NCBI GenBank assembly: GCA_030247675.1
Contig: JAOTRX010000002.1
Location: 806,001-870,000 of the forward strand
Length of the DNA: 64,000 bases
DNA from: Desulforhopalus sp.
Lineage (GTDB): Bacteria > Desulfobacterota > Desulfobulbia > Desulfobulbales > Desulfocapsaceae
Reading direction: 5' to 3'
In this document: piece by piece, positions 17,870 to 26,429 of the stretch
Position numbering within the stretch: position 1 is the first letter of the stretch
Layout of the letters: each line of letters starts with the position of its first letter
Notes under the pieces: generated by a model
Database searches by the model: none
The model's input: only the letters and a program-made list of their open reading frames with translations
What the model was told of the DNA's origin: nothing
Made by a program: the position numbers and the translations under genes

Positions 17870-18529
17870 ATGATTGATTTTTCCCTATATCTGGTAACCG
17901 ACCGGACCCTGTCGCTGGGCCGGACAACCTGCGAGGTGGTGCGGGCGGCGGTTGCCGGCGGGGTTACCGCCGTGCAGCTGCGGGAAAAGCACTGCACGAC
18001 CCGGGAGTTTGTTGCCGAGGCCCGTCTGCTTGCAGAGATGCTGCGCGGCAGCGGTGTGCCTCTGATCATCAATGACCGCCTGGATGTGGCGCTCGCGGCC
18101 GGTGCCGATGGGTTGCACCTTGGCCAGAAGGATATGCATATCGCCGATGCCAGGCGGATAGCCGGGCCTGGCATGATCATCGGTGTCTCCGCCGAATCCC
18201 TTGACGATGCGCTGCGGGCGGAAGAAGAGGGGGCGGATTACATCGGCATCAGTCCGGTCTTTGCCACCAATACAAAAAAGGATACGGCGGAACCCCTTGG
18301 CTTGGCGGGGATCAGGTTAATCAGGGAGAGGGTCCGCCTGCCCTTGGTCGGGATAGGCGGCATCAATATCGGCAATGCGGCGCAGGTCATGGACGCCGGA
18401 GCGGACGGGGTGGCGGTGGTCTCGGCGATTGTTGCCGCTTCCTGTCCCGAGACTGCCGCGGCGGCACTGAAACAGCGAATATATCGAGGTAACTCAAGCG
18501 GGCTGGTGCCCGCAAGCCAAGGGATGTAA
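17870..18529 (+). CDS. thiE: Thiamine-phosphate synthase
   Basis: 219 residues, TIM-barrel enzyme joining HMP-pyrophosphate and thiazole phosphate into thiamine phosphate. Motifs are TAVQLREK near residue 28, INDRLDVALAAGADGLHLGQ near residues 67-86, and the C-terminal phosphate-binding GIGGINIGNAAQVMDAGADG. It starts 12 nt after the thiM stop and shares its riboswitch. Length is normal for the family. Confidence 0.96.
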   Translation: MIDFSLYLVTDRTLSLGRTTCEVVRAAVAGGVTAVQLREKHCTTREFVAEARLLAEMLRGSGVPLIINDRLDVALAAGADGLHLGQKDMHIADARRIAGPGMIIGVSAESLDDALRAEEEGADYIGISPVFATNTKKDTAEPLGLAGIRLIRERVRLPLVGIGGINIGNAAQVMDAGADGVAVVSAIVAASCPETAAAALKQRIYRGNSSGLVPASQGM

Positions 18530-18584
18530 TCCTCTCCCACTGCAGAGGGGACTCTTTTTAGCGCCCCCTTGAGCGGTATAAGTA

Positions 18585-18610
18585 CCTTGGTTGTACCCCT
18601 ATCACCAAGG
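18585..18610 (+). terminator. Possible attenuator hairpin between thiE and thiD
   Basis: Inverted repeat CCTTGGT / ACCAAGG with a 12-nt loop, followed by CTTTT. It lies in the 150-nt gap between thiE and thiD and could reduce transcription into the distal genes. The stem is short, so this is tentative. Confidence 0.35.
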
Positions 18611-18680
18611 CTTTTCAAACTCATTTGCTTGTTTTTTATGCCAGTTATTCTCGAGTAAGGCACTAAAAGGAAAGGAAATT

Positions 18681-19496
18681 ATGACACACGAAAAACACTA
18701 TTTCCGGGTTTTAACCATAGCCGGTTCCGACAGTGGCGGCGGGGCGGGTATCCAGGCCGACCTGAAGACCATCGCCGCCAACGGCTGCTACGGCATGAGC
18801 GTAATCACCGCCCTGACCGCCCAGAATACCCTGGGGGTCTCGGCCATTCATCCGGTACCGGTGGATTTTGTCCGGGCCCAGATGGATTCGGTGCTCCCGG
18901 ACATCGGCTGCGATGCGGTGAAGATCGGCATGCTCTTTTCCGCCGACCTGATCAGAACGGTGGCGAAGGGCTTGCGGCGGCACGGGGTGCGGCGGATTGT
19001 CCTCGATCCGGTCATGGTCGCCCAGAGCGGCGACAAGCTTGTCCAGGATGAGGCGATCGATGCCCTGAAAGAATACCTCATCCCCTTGGCTGACGTCATC
19101 ACCCCCAACCTCCCCGAGGCCTCGGTGCTCCTGGGCCGGGAGGTTCAGACCCTCATTGACATCCATCAGGCGGTGGTTGAGCTGGCTGGGCTGGGCTGCG
19201 GCAATGTGTTGATCAAGGGCGGGCATTTGGTAGCGGGCGACTGCGACGATTGTCTGTATCTGGCCGGTGAGCAGCGGATGGTCAACTTGCCCGGCAGGCG
19301 CATCACCACCGTCAACAACCACGGCACCGGTTGCACCCTGTCTTCGGCCATCGCAGCCGGCCTTGCGAAAGGGGCCGAGGTCGAGGATGCGGTGCGCCAG
19401 GCCAAGGACTACATAACCGAGGCCATCGGCGCCGGAGCTGCCTATACCATCGGCCAGGGGCATGGACCGGTGCACCATTTCCACGGTTTCTGGTGA
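18681..19496 (+). CDS. thiD: HMP kinase / HMP-phosphate kinase
   Basis: 271 residues of the ribokinase fold. It phosphorylates hydroxymethylpyrimidine twice to HMP-PP. Motifs are AGSDSGGGAGIQADLKT near residues 14-30, DPVMVAQSGDKL near 110, and the anion hole/catalytic NNHGTGCTLSSA near 212. ATG 18681 is chosen because AGGAAAGGAA precedes it; a possible earlier in-frame start at 18591 falls in the hairpin region. Its stop overlaps the start of the next gene. Confidence 0.95.
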   Translation: MTHEKHYFRVLTIAGSDSGGGAGIQADLKTIAANGCYGMSVITALTAQNTLGVSAIHPVPVDFVRAQMDSVLPDIGCDAVKIGMLFSADLIRTVAKGLRRHGVRRIVLDPVMVAQSGDKLVQDEAIDALKEYLIPLADVITPNLPEASVLLGREVQTLIDIHQAVVELAGLGCGNVLIKGGHLVAGDCDDCLYLAGEQRMVNLPGRRITTVNNHGTGCTLSSAIAAGLAKGAEVEDAVRQAKDYITEAIGAGAAYTIGQGHGPVHHFHGFW

Positions 19497-20281
19497 GAGA
19501 GGTCTTGGCCTGCGCCGCTGATCCGGGGGAGTCCTTAGCCGGGGATGCCGCTCCGGCGGTGATCATCGATCGCCTCACCGTGGCCTTTGGCGCCCGGCGG
19601 CTGTTCGATGATTTTTCCCTGCGCCTGGACGGCGGCCGGACCACCTGCCTGCTCGGGCCAAGTGGCTGCGGCAAATCGACCCTCCTGAAATGCATCGCCG
19701 GATCCGGACCGCCGTTTTCGGGCGGCTCCATCGAACTCGACCCTGCCAGGGCGAAGATGGCGGTGGCCTGGATGGGCCAGGACGATCTCCTCTTGCCCTG
19801 GCTGCCGCTGCTCGACAATATCCTTCTCGGGGCAAGACTGCGCGGCGAACTGAATGACTCCCTGCGGCAGCGAGCCTCTGCCCTCCTGGACCGAGCCGGG
19901 CTTGGCGGTCACGGCCAGGACCTGCCCGGCAGGCTCTCCGGCGGCATGCGCCAGCGCGGCGCCCTATTGCGTACCCTCATGGAGGGACGGGCAATCGTCC
20001 TCATGGATGAGCCGTTTTCGGCACTCGACGCCCTCAACCGCCAGCGCCTGCAGGATCTGGCCGCCGGTATGATCAAAGGGCGGACGGTGCTGCTGGTAAC
20101 CCACGACCCCCTTGAGGCCCTGCGCCTTGCCGACCGGGTGGTTGTCCTCAGCGGCAGGCCAGTACGCGTCGCCGCAAGTTTCGAACCGCCGGGCAGGCCG
20201 CCCCGGTCTCCCGGTCAGCCGGAGATCGCCCGGCTGTATACCGAGCTTCTGGCCATGCTCATGGATGGAGAGAACCCGTGA
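19493..20281 (+). CDS. thiZ: ABC transporter ATPase for a thiamine pyrimidine precursor
   Basis: 262 residues. Walker A GPSGCGKST near residue 52, Q-loop region GQDDLLLPW, signature LSGGMRQRGA near residue 148, Walker B IVLMDEPFSALD near 168, and H-loop THDPLEA. GTG 19493 is chosen because it overlaps the thiD stop (GTGA) and gives a normal length; the frame is open much further upstream inside thiD, but that part is antisense-like in composition. It belongs to the nitrate/taurine/HMP importer class. With the two following genes it forms a complete ABC importer, assigned to HMP or formylaminopyrimidine by riboswitch context. Confidence 0.88.
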   Translation: MREVLACAADPGESLAGDAAPAVIIDRLTVAFGARRLFDDFSLRLDGGRTTCLLGPSGCGKSTLLKCIAGSGPPFSGGSIELDPARAKMAVAWMGQDDLLLPWLPLLDNILLGARLRGELNDSLRQRASALLDRAGLGGHGQDLPGRLSGGMRQRGALLRTLMEGRAIVLMDEPFSALDALNRQRLQDLAAGMIKGRTVLLVTHDPLEALRLADRVVVLSGRPVRVAASFEPPGRPPRSPGQPEIARLYTELLAMLMDGENP

Positions 20282-21027
20282 CCGTCAGACCTCTCGTGCT
20301 TAGCCTCGGCATCTTGGCCCTGTGGCAGGGCATTGTCATTTTCACCGGCGCCCCGGCCTATATCCTGCCCGGCCCCTGGCCGGTCGCCAGGGCCTTGGTG
20401 ACGGAGTTTCCAGTCCTGCTTGGCCACCTAGCGATTACCTCCCTGGAGATGCTTGTCGGTCTGCTGCTCGGCATCTTCCTCGGCACCTCCTGCGCCCTGG
20501 CGATGATCGTTTCGGCCCGGCTGAAAGGGTGGCTGCTGCCGCTTCTTGTCATCAGCCAGGCCCTGCCGGTCTTTGCCCTCGCCCCGGTGCTGGTCCTGTG
20601 GCTCGGTTACGGTATGGCCTCGAAGATCGCCATGGCCCTGCTTATCATCTTTTTTCCGGTGGCCGCCTCCTTTTATCAGGGGATGCGGCGCACCAATCCG
20701 GAACTGCTGGAGCTTGCCCGGATCATGGGGGCGGGGCCCGCCGCCACCCTCCGTTATATCACCATCCCCTCCGGGCTCCCGGCCTTTGCCGCCGGGGTGA
20801 GGATGGCCGCGGCGGTGGCGCCGATCGGCGCGGTGGTGGGGGAGTGGGTGGGGGCGAGTTCCGGCCTCGGCTATTATATGCTCCACGCCAACGGCCGCAT
20901 GCAGATCGACCGGATGTTTGCCGCCCTGGCGGTTTTGGCGGGGGTCTCTCTCCTCCTGTCTTTTATCGTTGACCGCCTTCTCGCAAGGCTCATCTTCTGG
21001 GAACCAGAAAAAGGAAAAAACTCATGA
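20278..21027 (+). CDS. thiX: ABC transporter permease for a thiamine pyrimidine precursor
   Basis: 249 residues with about six membrane segments. The cytoplasmic coupling region ELARIMGAGPAATLRYITIPSG fits the EAA loop of BPD_transp_1 permeases of the nitrate/sulfonate/HMP type. The GTG start overlaps the ATPase stop by 4 nt, and its own stop overlaps the binding-protein start by 4 nt, so the three are translationally coupled. Confidence 0.9.
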   Translation: MTVRPLVLSLGILALWQGIVIFTGAPAYILPGPWPVARALVTEFPVLLGHLAITSLEMLVGLLLGIFLGTSCALAMIVSARLKGWLLPLLVISQALPVFALAPVLVLWLGYGMASKIAMALLIIFFPVAASFYQGMRRTNPELLELARIMGAGPAATLRYITIPSGLPAFAAGVRMAAAVAPIGAVVGEWVGASSGLGYYMLHANGRMQIDRMFAALAVLAGVSLLLSFIVDRLLARLIFWEPEKGKNS

Positions 21028-21977
21028 AAAGATTGCTGAAAATCGTAGCCTCTCTTGTCGTGGCGGCATGCCTGCTGCCTGCCGCCCAAGCCATCGCCGG
21101 AGAAAAATTGACTGTTCTTCTCGACTGGTATATCAACCCCGACCATGCACCCTTGTATGTTGCCCTGGAAAAGGGCTTTTTTGCCGCGCGAGGCCTGGAC
21201 GTCGAGCTTATTGCCCCGGCCAATCCCAACGATCCGCCGAAGCTGGTGGCGGCCGGCCAGGCCGATATCGCCGTGTCGTACCAGCACCAGCACCAGGTTC
21301 AGGTCGATCAGGGTCTGCCGCTCACCCGCATCGCCACCCTGGTCGCCACCCCCCTCAACTGCCTGGTGGTTTTGGCCGATGGCAAGATCCAGACCCTTGC
21401 CGATATGAAGGGCAAGACGGTCGGCTATTCGGTGGGCGGCTTTGAAACCACTCTGCTGCAGGCGATGCTGGCGGGAGCGGGTTTGACGCTGCAGGATGTC
21501 AAGCTGGTCAATGTCAACTTTTCTCTCGCCCCGGCATTGCTGGCTGGCCGGGTTGATGCGGTGATCGGTGCCTTCCGCAATTTTGAACTCAACCAGATGG
21601 CCATCGAGGGGCGGCCGGGCCGGGCATTTTTCGTTGAGGAATACGGCGTCCCGGCCTACGACGAATTGATCCTCGTCGCCAAGAACACCGCCACCGCTGA
21701 CCCGAAGATGCGCCGCTTTGTCGATGCCCTGGAAGAAGGGGTGCAGTACCTGGTCAATCACCCCGAGGAGAGCTGGAAGATGTTTACCAGCCATGGCCGG
21801 GAAAATCTCGATGACGAGCTGAACCGCCGCGCCTGGCGTGATACCCTGCCGCGCTTTGCCCTCAGGCCGGGCGCCCTCGATCGCAACCGCTATGTTCGTT
21901 TTGCCGCCTTTCTCCAGAAACAGGACATGGTAAAGACGGTACCACCGCTTGCCGGCTGGGCGATTGAGCTTCCTTGA
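21024..21977 (+). CDS. thiY: HMP-precursor periplasmic binding protein (NMT1/THI5-like)
   Basis: 317 residues with a signal peptide ending near residue 26 (AIAGEK). The mature protein is of the NMT1/THI5-like class: LDWYINPDHAPLYVALEKGFF near residue 35, then a segment with a likely substrate loop (GKTVGYSVGGFE), and AGRVDAVIGAFRNFE. Bacillus ThiY homologues bind N-formyl-aminopyrimidine from thiamine breakdown. Here riboswitch control and the adjacent kinases support import of HMP or a formylated relative. Confidence 0.88.
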   Translation: MKRLLKIVASLVVAACLLPAAQAIAGEKLTVLLDWYINPDHAPLYVALEKGFFAARGLDVELIAPANPNDPPKLVAAGQADIAVSYQHQHQVQVDQGLPLTRIATLVATPLNCLVVLADGKIQTLADMKGKTVGYSVGGFETTLLQAMLAGAGLTLQDVKLVNVNFSLAPALLAGRVDAVIGAFRNFELNQMAIEGRPGRAFFVEEYGVPAYDELILVAKNTATADPKMRRFVDALEEGVQYLVNHPEESWKMFTSHGRENLDDELNRRAWRDTLPRFALRPGALDRNRYVRFAAFLQKQDMVKTVPPLAGWAIELP

Positions 21978-22121
21978 GAGCTGAATGAAAAATAGTGGTT
22001 TTCGCAAGAAAAGGCCCTTGCTGGTAAAAATGGTGATTATTGTTGGCGGTGGCATACCAAGAAGAGCTTTCAGCGGCCTTGCCACCTTACCTGAATAATA
22101 CTGCCAAAGCATGGGGTTGCT

Positions 22122-22754
22122 ATGACCACAGATAAAAAGGATTTTGACGCAGCAGCGTCCACTTGGGACGAGAACCCGGCGCGGGTCAAACTGGCCGGAG
22201 AGGTGGCGGAGGCGATCATCCGCCGGGTTTCGCCGAACCGGGCAATGAATGCCGCCGATTTCGGCTGCGGCACCGGGCTGTTGAGCCTGAAACTCCAGCC
22301 GCTGGTCGCCTCGATCACCGGCATCGACAGCTCGCCGGGGATGCTCGAAATCCTGCGGGCCAAGGTCGATATCGGCAAATTGACCAATGTTCGTACCCAG
22401 TTGGTCGATGTCGAGAAGGGCGAGGTCCTGGCCGGGAGCTATGACCTGATCACTTCCTGCATGACTCTGCATCATATCGCCGATCCGAAGGCCCTGCTCG
22501 GCCATCTCAGCAGTGCCCTTGCCCCTGGCGGCATCCTGGCCGTCGCCGACCTCGATCCGGACGGTGGCCTCTTCCACGACGACAACACCGGCGTTCACCA
22601 CTTCGGTTTCGATCGGGGAATGGTGCGGGCGATGTTCGCCGGTGCCGGATTGCTCGACATTGAGGACGGTACCGCCACCGAACTCGTCAAACCCGCTGCC
22701 GGCGGGACAAAGAGAAACTTCTCGGTCTTTCTGGTCAGCGGCCGGAAGGGATAA
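22122..22754 (+). CDS. Class I SAM-dependent methyltransferase
   Basis: 210 residues. SAM-binding motif I AADFGCGTGLLSLKL near residue 44, acidic loop GIDSSPGMLE near residue 67, and motif IV-like DLITSCMTLHHIADP near residue 109. The substrate is unknown. It sits 144 nt after thiY, so membership in the thiamine operon is doubtful; no thiamine step needs a methyltransferase. Confidence 0.85.
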   Translation: MTTDKKDFDAAASTWDENPARVKLAGEVAEAIIRRVSPNRAMNAADFGCGTGLLSLKLQPLVASITGIDSSPGMLEILRAKVDIGKLTNVRTQLVDVEKGEVLAGSYDLITSCMTLHHIADPKALLGHLSSALAPGGILAVADLDPDGGLFHDDNTGVHHFGFDRGMVRAMFAGAGLLDIEDGTATELVKPAAGGTKRNFSVFLVSGRKG

Positions 22755-22772
22755 AGGCAGAGGCTTGATGCT

Positions 22773-23948
22773 ATGCCGATAAGCACCGTCAATCATGGTG
22801 ACATGCAGCAAAGAATGGACGCGCTGGTAAACGGCTATCTCGACCGGAAGGCCTTCTCGGCATGTTCGCTCGGTTTTGTTGCCGCAAGGCAGGGAGAGAC
22901 CTGCCGGGATGCCTGGTATTACGGCACGACAGGCTTTGCTCCGGGCGATTCGGCAGTGTCAGGAGATACCTGTTTTGACCTGGCCTCGCTGACCAAACCG
23001 ATGGTGACGGCCCTGGCGGTTTTGCTCCTGGCGAGCAGCGGGACAGTGAAGTTTGATGACCGCCTGGTAAAATATTTCCCTAAGATTGCAAGCGACAAGG
23101 CCGACATTAGCCTTCGCCAGCTCATCAACCACACCTCCGGTCTGTCCGCCCATCAACCGTATTACCTTGAACTCATTCAGCTTCCCCAAGAGGAGAGGCG
23201 AGATTTCCTGATCGCCAAAATCCTCGGCGAAAAACTCTGCAATATCCCCGGTACAAATTGCCTGTACAGCGATCTGGGGTTTATCCTGCTCGGCTGGATC
23301 GTTGAACAGGTCTCAGGACTCCCCCTCGACCGGTTCTTCGAGAAACACATCCTGGAGCCGCTGGCCATCGACCGGACGCAAATCTTCTTTATACCGCAAG
23401 GGCATACGTTTCGTTTGAGCAGACAAGCTGCTCAACGCAGCTTTAAGAAACAGGCAGGGCATGGGGCAAGCGGCTTTGCCGCGACCGGCATCTGCCCGTG
23501 GTCGGGACAGGTCTTGCGGGGGACTGTCCATGATGACAACTGCCGGGCCCTGGGAGGCGTGGCCGGGCATGCCGGGCTCTTTGCAACGCTTGCCGGGACA
23601 CTGGCATGGATCGAAGGAATCCTGGCGGAGCTGCAGGGCAAAAGCTGTCGCTTGGGCCTCAGTGAGGAGATATTGCAGGGTTTTAGGAGCAGAGAAAGTG
23701 GCTCAGGCTATATTTACGGATTTGATACGCCTTCTCTCCTGGGATCAAGCAGCGGCCGGTATTTCTTCCGGCTGTCCTTCGGCCATCTCGGTTTTACCGG
23801 GACATCCCTGTGGATGGATCTGAGCCGTGGCTGCGGCATTGTCCTGCTGACCAACAGGATTCTGGCACCGGATGGCCTGCAGGCCATCAAAACACTGAGG
23901 CCCGAGGTGCATGATTTGATCATGGGCTATTTGGCCAGTAAAGAATAA
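22773..23948 (+). CDS. Serine hydrolase (beta-lactamase/PBP-like) carrying an in-frame repeat insertion
   Basis: 391 residues, no obvious signal peptide. Class C beta-lactamase/esterase fold: nucleophile motif SLTK (SxxK) near residue 73, second motif YSD with a Tyr near residue 166, and a FTGTS segment near residue 347 in place of KTG. Residues 207-224 (IPQGHTFRLSRQAAQRSF) are encoded by the dispersed 56-bp repeat at 23390-23445. Without it the chain would pass from RTQIFF into KKQAGHGASGFAATGICPW. The frame is kept, so the protein gained 18 residues just before the region that normally reads FAATxxCPWRG in relatives. Function is unknown; cell-wall or ester hydrolysis is likely. Confidence 0.85.
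   Translation: MPISTVNHGDMQQRMDALVNGYLDRKAFSACSLGFVAARQGETCRDAWYYGTTGFAPGDSAVSGDTCFDLASLTKPMVTALAVLLLASSGTVKFDDRLVKYFPKIASDKADISLRQLINHTSGLSAHQPYYLELIQLPQEERRDFLIAKILGEKLCNIPGTNCLYSDLGFILLGWIVEQVSGLPLDRFFEKHILEPLAIDRTQIFFIPQGHTFRLSRQAAQRSFKKQAGHGASGFAATGICPWSGQVLRGTVHDDNCRALGGVAGHAGLFATLAGTLAWIEGILAELQGKSCRLGLSEEILQGFRSRESGSGYIYGFDTPSLLGSSSGRYFFRLSFGHLGFTGTSLWMDLSRGCGIVLLTNRILAPDGLQAIKTLRPEVHDLIMGYLASKE
23390..23445 (+). repeat. Dispersed TA-flanked repeat, copy B, inside the serine hydrolase gene
   Basis: 56 nt from TATACCGCAAGGGCATACG to CTGCTCAACGCAGCTTTA. TA at 23390-23391 and 23444-23445. Removing 54 nt restores an uninterrupted frame. It lies in the opposite orientation relative to its host gene compared with copy A, yet is also open in the host frame. 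Like copy A it has TTG after TTTCG. Confidence 0.93.
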
Positions 23949-24067
23949 TCTTGGGGAAACAGACTAATTATAAAGTCTGGAGTTCCAATGGGGAAGAAGA
24001 ACTCAAATTAGAGTTGCACCGTTTTGCCGGAACAAACTCAGCGCCAACAATACCAAGGAGAATCAGC

Positions 24068-24682
24068 ATGTTGACCATCGAATTTCTCGTCACCTCGCTC
24101 ATCGTGGTCCTCATCCCGGGAACCGGGGTCATCTTTACCGTATCGACGGGCCTGGTCCAAGGCCGGAAGGCAAGTGTCTTCGCGGCACTCGGGTGCACGG
24201 CGGGGATTCTGCCGCATCTCATGGCGACGGTCCTGGGGCTGGCCGCGGTCATGCATACCAGCGCCCTGGTTTTTCAGGCCCTCAAATATGCCGGCGTTGC
24301 CTACCTGCTCTATATCGCCTATGCCACCTGGCGGGACAAATCGGCCTTCACCGTCGACGATAGCCCATCGGCCAGTACGGCGGCGGGCCTGGTCGTCAAG
24401 GCGTTTTTGCTCAATATCCTCAATCCGAAGCTGACTATTTTCTTTTTGGCCTTCCTTCCGCAGTTTGTCCAACCAGGCACAACCGAGCCGCTTGCCCAGC
24501 TTTTGCTGCTGAGCGGGGTATTCATGGCCATGACCTTTGCCGTGTTCGTGGTTTATGGCTTTCTCGCTCATGCCTTTCGTAGGGTGGTTATTGAGTCGCC
24601 ACGTGTTCAAGGGTGGTTTCGAAAGGGTTTTGCCGCGGTCTTTGTCGGTCTTGGGGCGCATCTCGCCTTCACTGAAAAATGA
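24068..24682 (+). CDS. LysE/RhtB-family amino-acid exporter
   Basis: 204 residues with about six membrane segments. The N-terminal LIPGTGVIFTVSTGLVQGRKA matches the LysE/RhtB signature, and LLNILNPKLTIFFLAFLPQFV near residue 120 is the second conserved block. ATG 24068 is chosen because AAGGAGAA precedes it; the open frame extends back to 23951, but that segment is unlike the family. Exports an amino acid or analogue; the substrate is not predictable. Confidence 0.92.
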   Translation: MLTIEFLVTSLIVVLIPGTGVIFTVSTGLVQGRKASVFAALGCTAGILPHLMATVLGLAAVMHTSALVFQALKYAGVAYLLYIAYATWRDKSAFTVDDSPSASTAAGLVVKAFLLNILNPKLTIFFLAFLPQFVQPGTTEPLAQLLLLSGVFMAMTFAVFVVYGFLAHAFRRVVIESPRVQGWFRKGFAAVFVGLGAHLAFTEK

Positions 24683-24701
24683 CCGCCGCTATGGTGTAGC
24701 C

Positions 24702-25127
24702 GTGTTTTCCCGAATTCTTAAACAACTGCTTGTTCCGGTTCTGCCCCTCCTGCTTTTTACTGCCGGGCTGCATGCCGCGCCACCAGTTCCCCCGCAGGTC
24801 CGCACTGAAATCGAGGCCCTACTGTCGGCCCTTGAAGTCTCCAGCTGCCGGTTTAATCGCAACGGTTCCTGGCATGCGGCGCCGGAGGCCAAGAGGCATC
24901 TCCTGCGCAAGCTCGAATATCTGGAAGACAAGCACGGTGTGCAAAACACCGAGCAGTTCATCGACCTCGCGGCGACCGCCAGCAGTACCAGCGGCCGGGA
25001 ATATCTTGTCCAGTGCGGCGAAACCGAGCCTCTGTCGAGCAGGCAGTGGCTCTTGGCGCAACTTGCGACAATCCGTTCAGCCGCCGACCTCTCTGGTCCT
25101 GACCCAGCGTTTCAAAACCGGCCCTAA
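24702..25127 (+). CDS. Secreted DUF5329-like protein
   Basis: 141 residues from GTG 24702. A signal peptide of about 24 residues (LLPVLPLLLFTAGLHA in outline) is followed by a small helical domain: EIEALLSALEVSSCRFNRNGSW, then KRHLLRKLEYLE and NTEQFIDLAAT, and a closing YLVQCG. The two Cys could form a disulfide. The pattern matches DUF5329, whose function is unknown. It starts 20 nt after the exporter stop. No earlier start with a signal peptide is plausible, since the upstream frame lies within the exporter gene. Confidence 0.7.
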   Translation: MFSRILKQLLVPVLPLLLFTAGLHAAPPVPPQVRTEIEALLSALEVSSCRFNRNGSWHAAPEAKRHLLRKLEYLEDKHGVQNTEQFIDLAATASSTSGREYLVQCGETEPLSSRQWLLAQLATIRSAADLSGPDPAFQNRP

Positions 25128-25176
25128 CGCAGCGTCTTTTCAGCAACTGGTTCCGTTTCACTCCCGGCGCAAACGC

Positions 25177-25620
25177 CTAGCGGTAGTCCTCCGGAAAGAC
25201 TGAAACTGCGCCTTCCAGGGCTTTGGCCGTTGGGCGCAACTGCTTCTGGTATATCTGCGTCTGATTGACAAGGCCTTTGGGGTCTGCCGGGTAACCTTTA
25301 GAGTCATAACCTTGCCGCTGGCGTCAAGGCTGGGCGCAAAGGTCATTTCAACAGCAAGCGCACTGGTGGTGGAAGTTGATTTCCCCATCAGTGTGTCGCC
25401 TGCGCAATTCAGTGTGGTTTTCACCTGGCTGCCACCCGGCAGGCTATTGATACTTTACTGCCGTCTCGCTTGTAAACGGTAACTTCTTCCGGGGGGCGTT
25501 CGATGCTCAGCTGTCTGGCTGTACCACCATCACACCTCCCTCGTCGGAAGGTGACGTTTCCCCGGCATCAGGCAGTGGTGAAAAACGGCTCACCTGCATT
25601 TGACAAGCGATGCGGCCGTC
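25177..25620 (-). pseudogene. Decayed gene with at least three frameshifts
   Basis: On the minus strand four protein-like segments follow one another in different frames. They begin DGRIACQMQVSRFSPL, then IERPPEEVTVYKRDGS, then GGSQVKTTLNCAGDTLMG continuing to TFAPSLDASGK, and last YDSKGYPADPKGLVNQTQ, which ends in FPEDYR and a stop (25177-25179). Each segment looks like normal coding sequence and the joins occur where one frame would flow into the next. I do not recognise the family. Sequencing indels are an alternative explanation. Confidence 0.45.
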
Positions 25621-25929
25621 GCATATCCTCAAGCAAAGGATGGCAGCGGTGGTAAAATTGCCGGAAACTCAACAAGCTCTTGCCGTACAGGGCAGGACAT
25701 CAGGGGAATGGGAAGTGCTGTGATATGTCTGGAAGCGGCAGAGCCCTGTGGCTTGTCCCCTATGAAATCCTGAGGACGATCATCACCGTATGGAAAAGAT
25801 GGGGGAAGATGCATTGGCATTTTTTGGGGTATTTGATGTTTTATTAAAAAAATCTCAAATATATTTGGCAATCCATCAAAAAATGAGGTAAATTATTTAG
25901 AATAACTCATTTCGCATTCATTTGCTCGA
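25621..25929. other. Gene-poor stretch upstream of the Lrp-type regulator
   Basis: About 310 bp. AT content rises toward the regulator start (runs of A and T at 25845-25915), as expected of a promoter region, but no clear -35/-10 pair stands out. An 80-codon open frame on the minus strand (25629-25871) shows no recognisable protein. Confidence 0.4.
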
Positions 25930-26403
25930 ATGTCTTCCCTGTATGACCGACCTGTCAAAATGGATATAGACGAGACCAACATCCAAATTCTTCGGCATTT
26001 AAAAGATGGCCGCAAATCCTTCAAGCTCATCGCTGAAGAACTGTCCGTCACCGAAAACACCATTCGCAGCCGGGTCAACAAGTTGACGGACGAAGGGATT
26101 CTTGCCTTCGCCGGGACCGTTCAGGTTGACGCTCTGTCCGGTCACAACATGCTGTATCTGGGGGTCAAACTGAAAAGCATGGAGCTGCAAAAGAAGGCGG
26201 AGGAGTTCAGTCTGTTGCGCGGCGTGGTCTCCGCGGCAATAGTGACCGGCAGGTACGACATCATTCTCCAGGTCCTTCTGGGCCAAGGGTACAGCCTCCT
26301 GGAGTTCATCACCGAGCAGGTGGCCCGGATTCAGGATGTGCAGACCGTGGAAAGTTTCGTGGTGTTCAAAGGCTACAATCTTAAGGTGCCCTATATACTT
26401 TGA
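25930..26403 (+). CDS. Lrp/AsnC-family transcriptional regulator
   Basis: 157 residues from ATG 25930; ATG 25960 (MDIDETNIQIL) is an equally good start for this family. N-terminal helix-turn-helix at about residues 13-60 (LKDGRKSFKLIAEELSVTENTIRSRV is the core, in outline), and a C-terminal RAM/AsnC ligand domain from about residue 70 (VVSAAIVTGRYDIILQV). It lies 26 nt upstream of alanine dehydrogenase in the same direction, so it probably controls that gene in response to alanine or another amino acid, as AldR-type regulators do. Confidence 0.92.
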   Translation: MSSLYDRPVKMDIDETNIQILRHLKDGRKSFKLIAEELSVTENTIRSRVNKLTDEGILAFAGTVQVDALSGHNMLYLGVKLKSMELQKKAEEFSLLRGVVSAAIVTGRYDIILQVLLGQGYSLLEFITEQVARIQDVQTVESFVVFKGYNLKVPYIL

Positions 26404-26429
26404 TTCAAGAATCAACACAGGAGACAGCA

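Noticed and set aside
20874..22811. Open frame of 645 codons on the minus strand opposite thiY and the methyltransferase gene
   Set aside because: It crosses three well-supported genes on the other strand and shows no family features.
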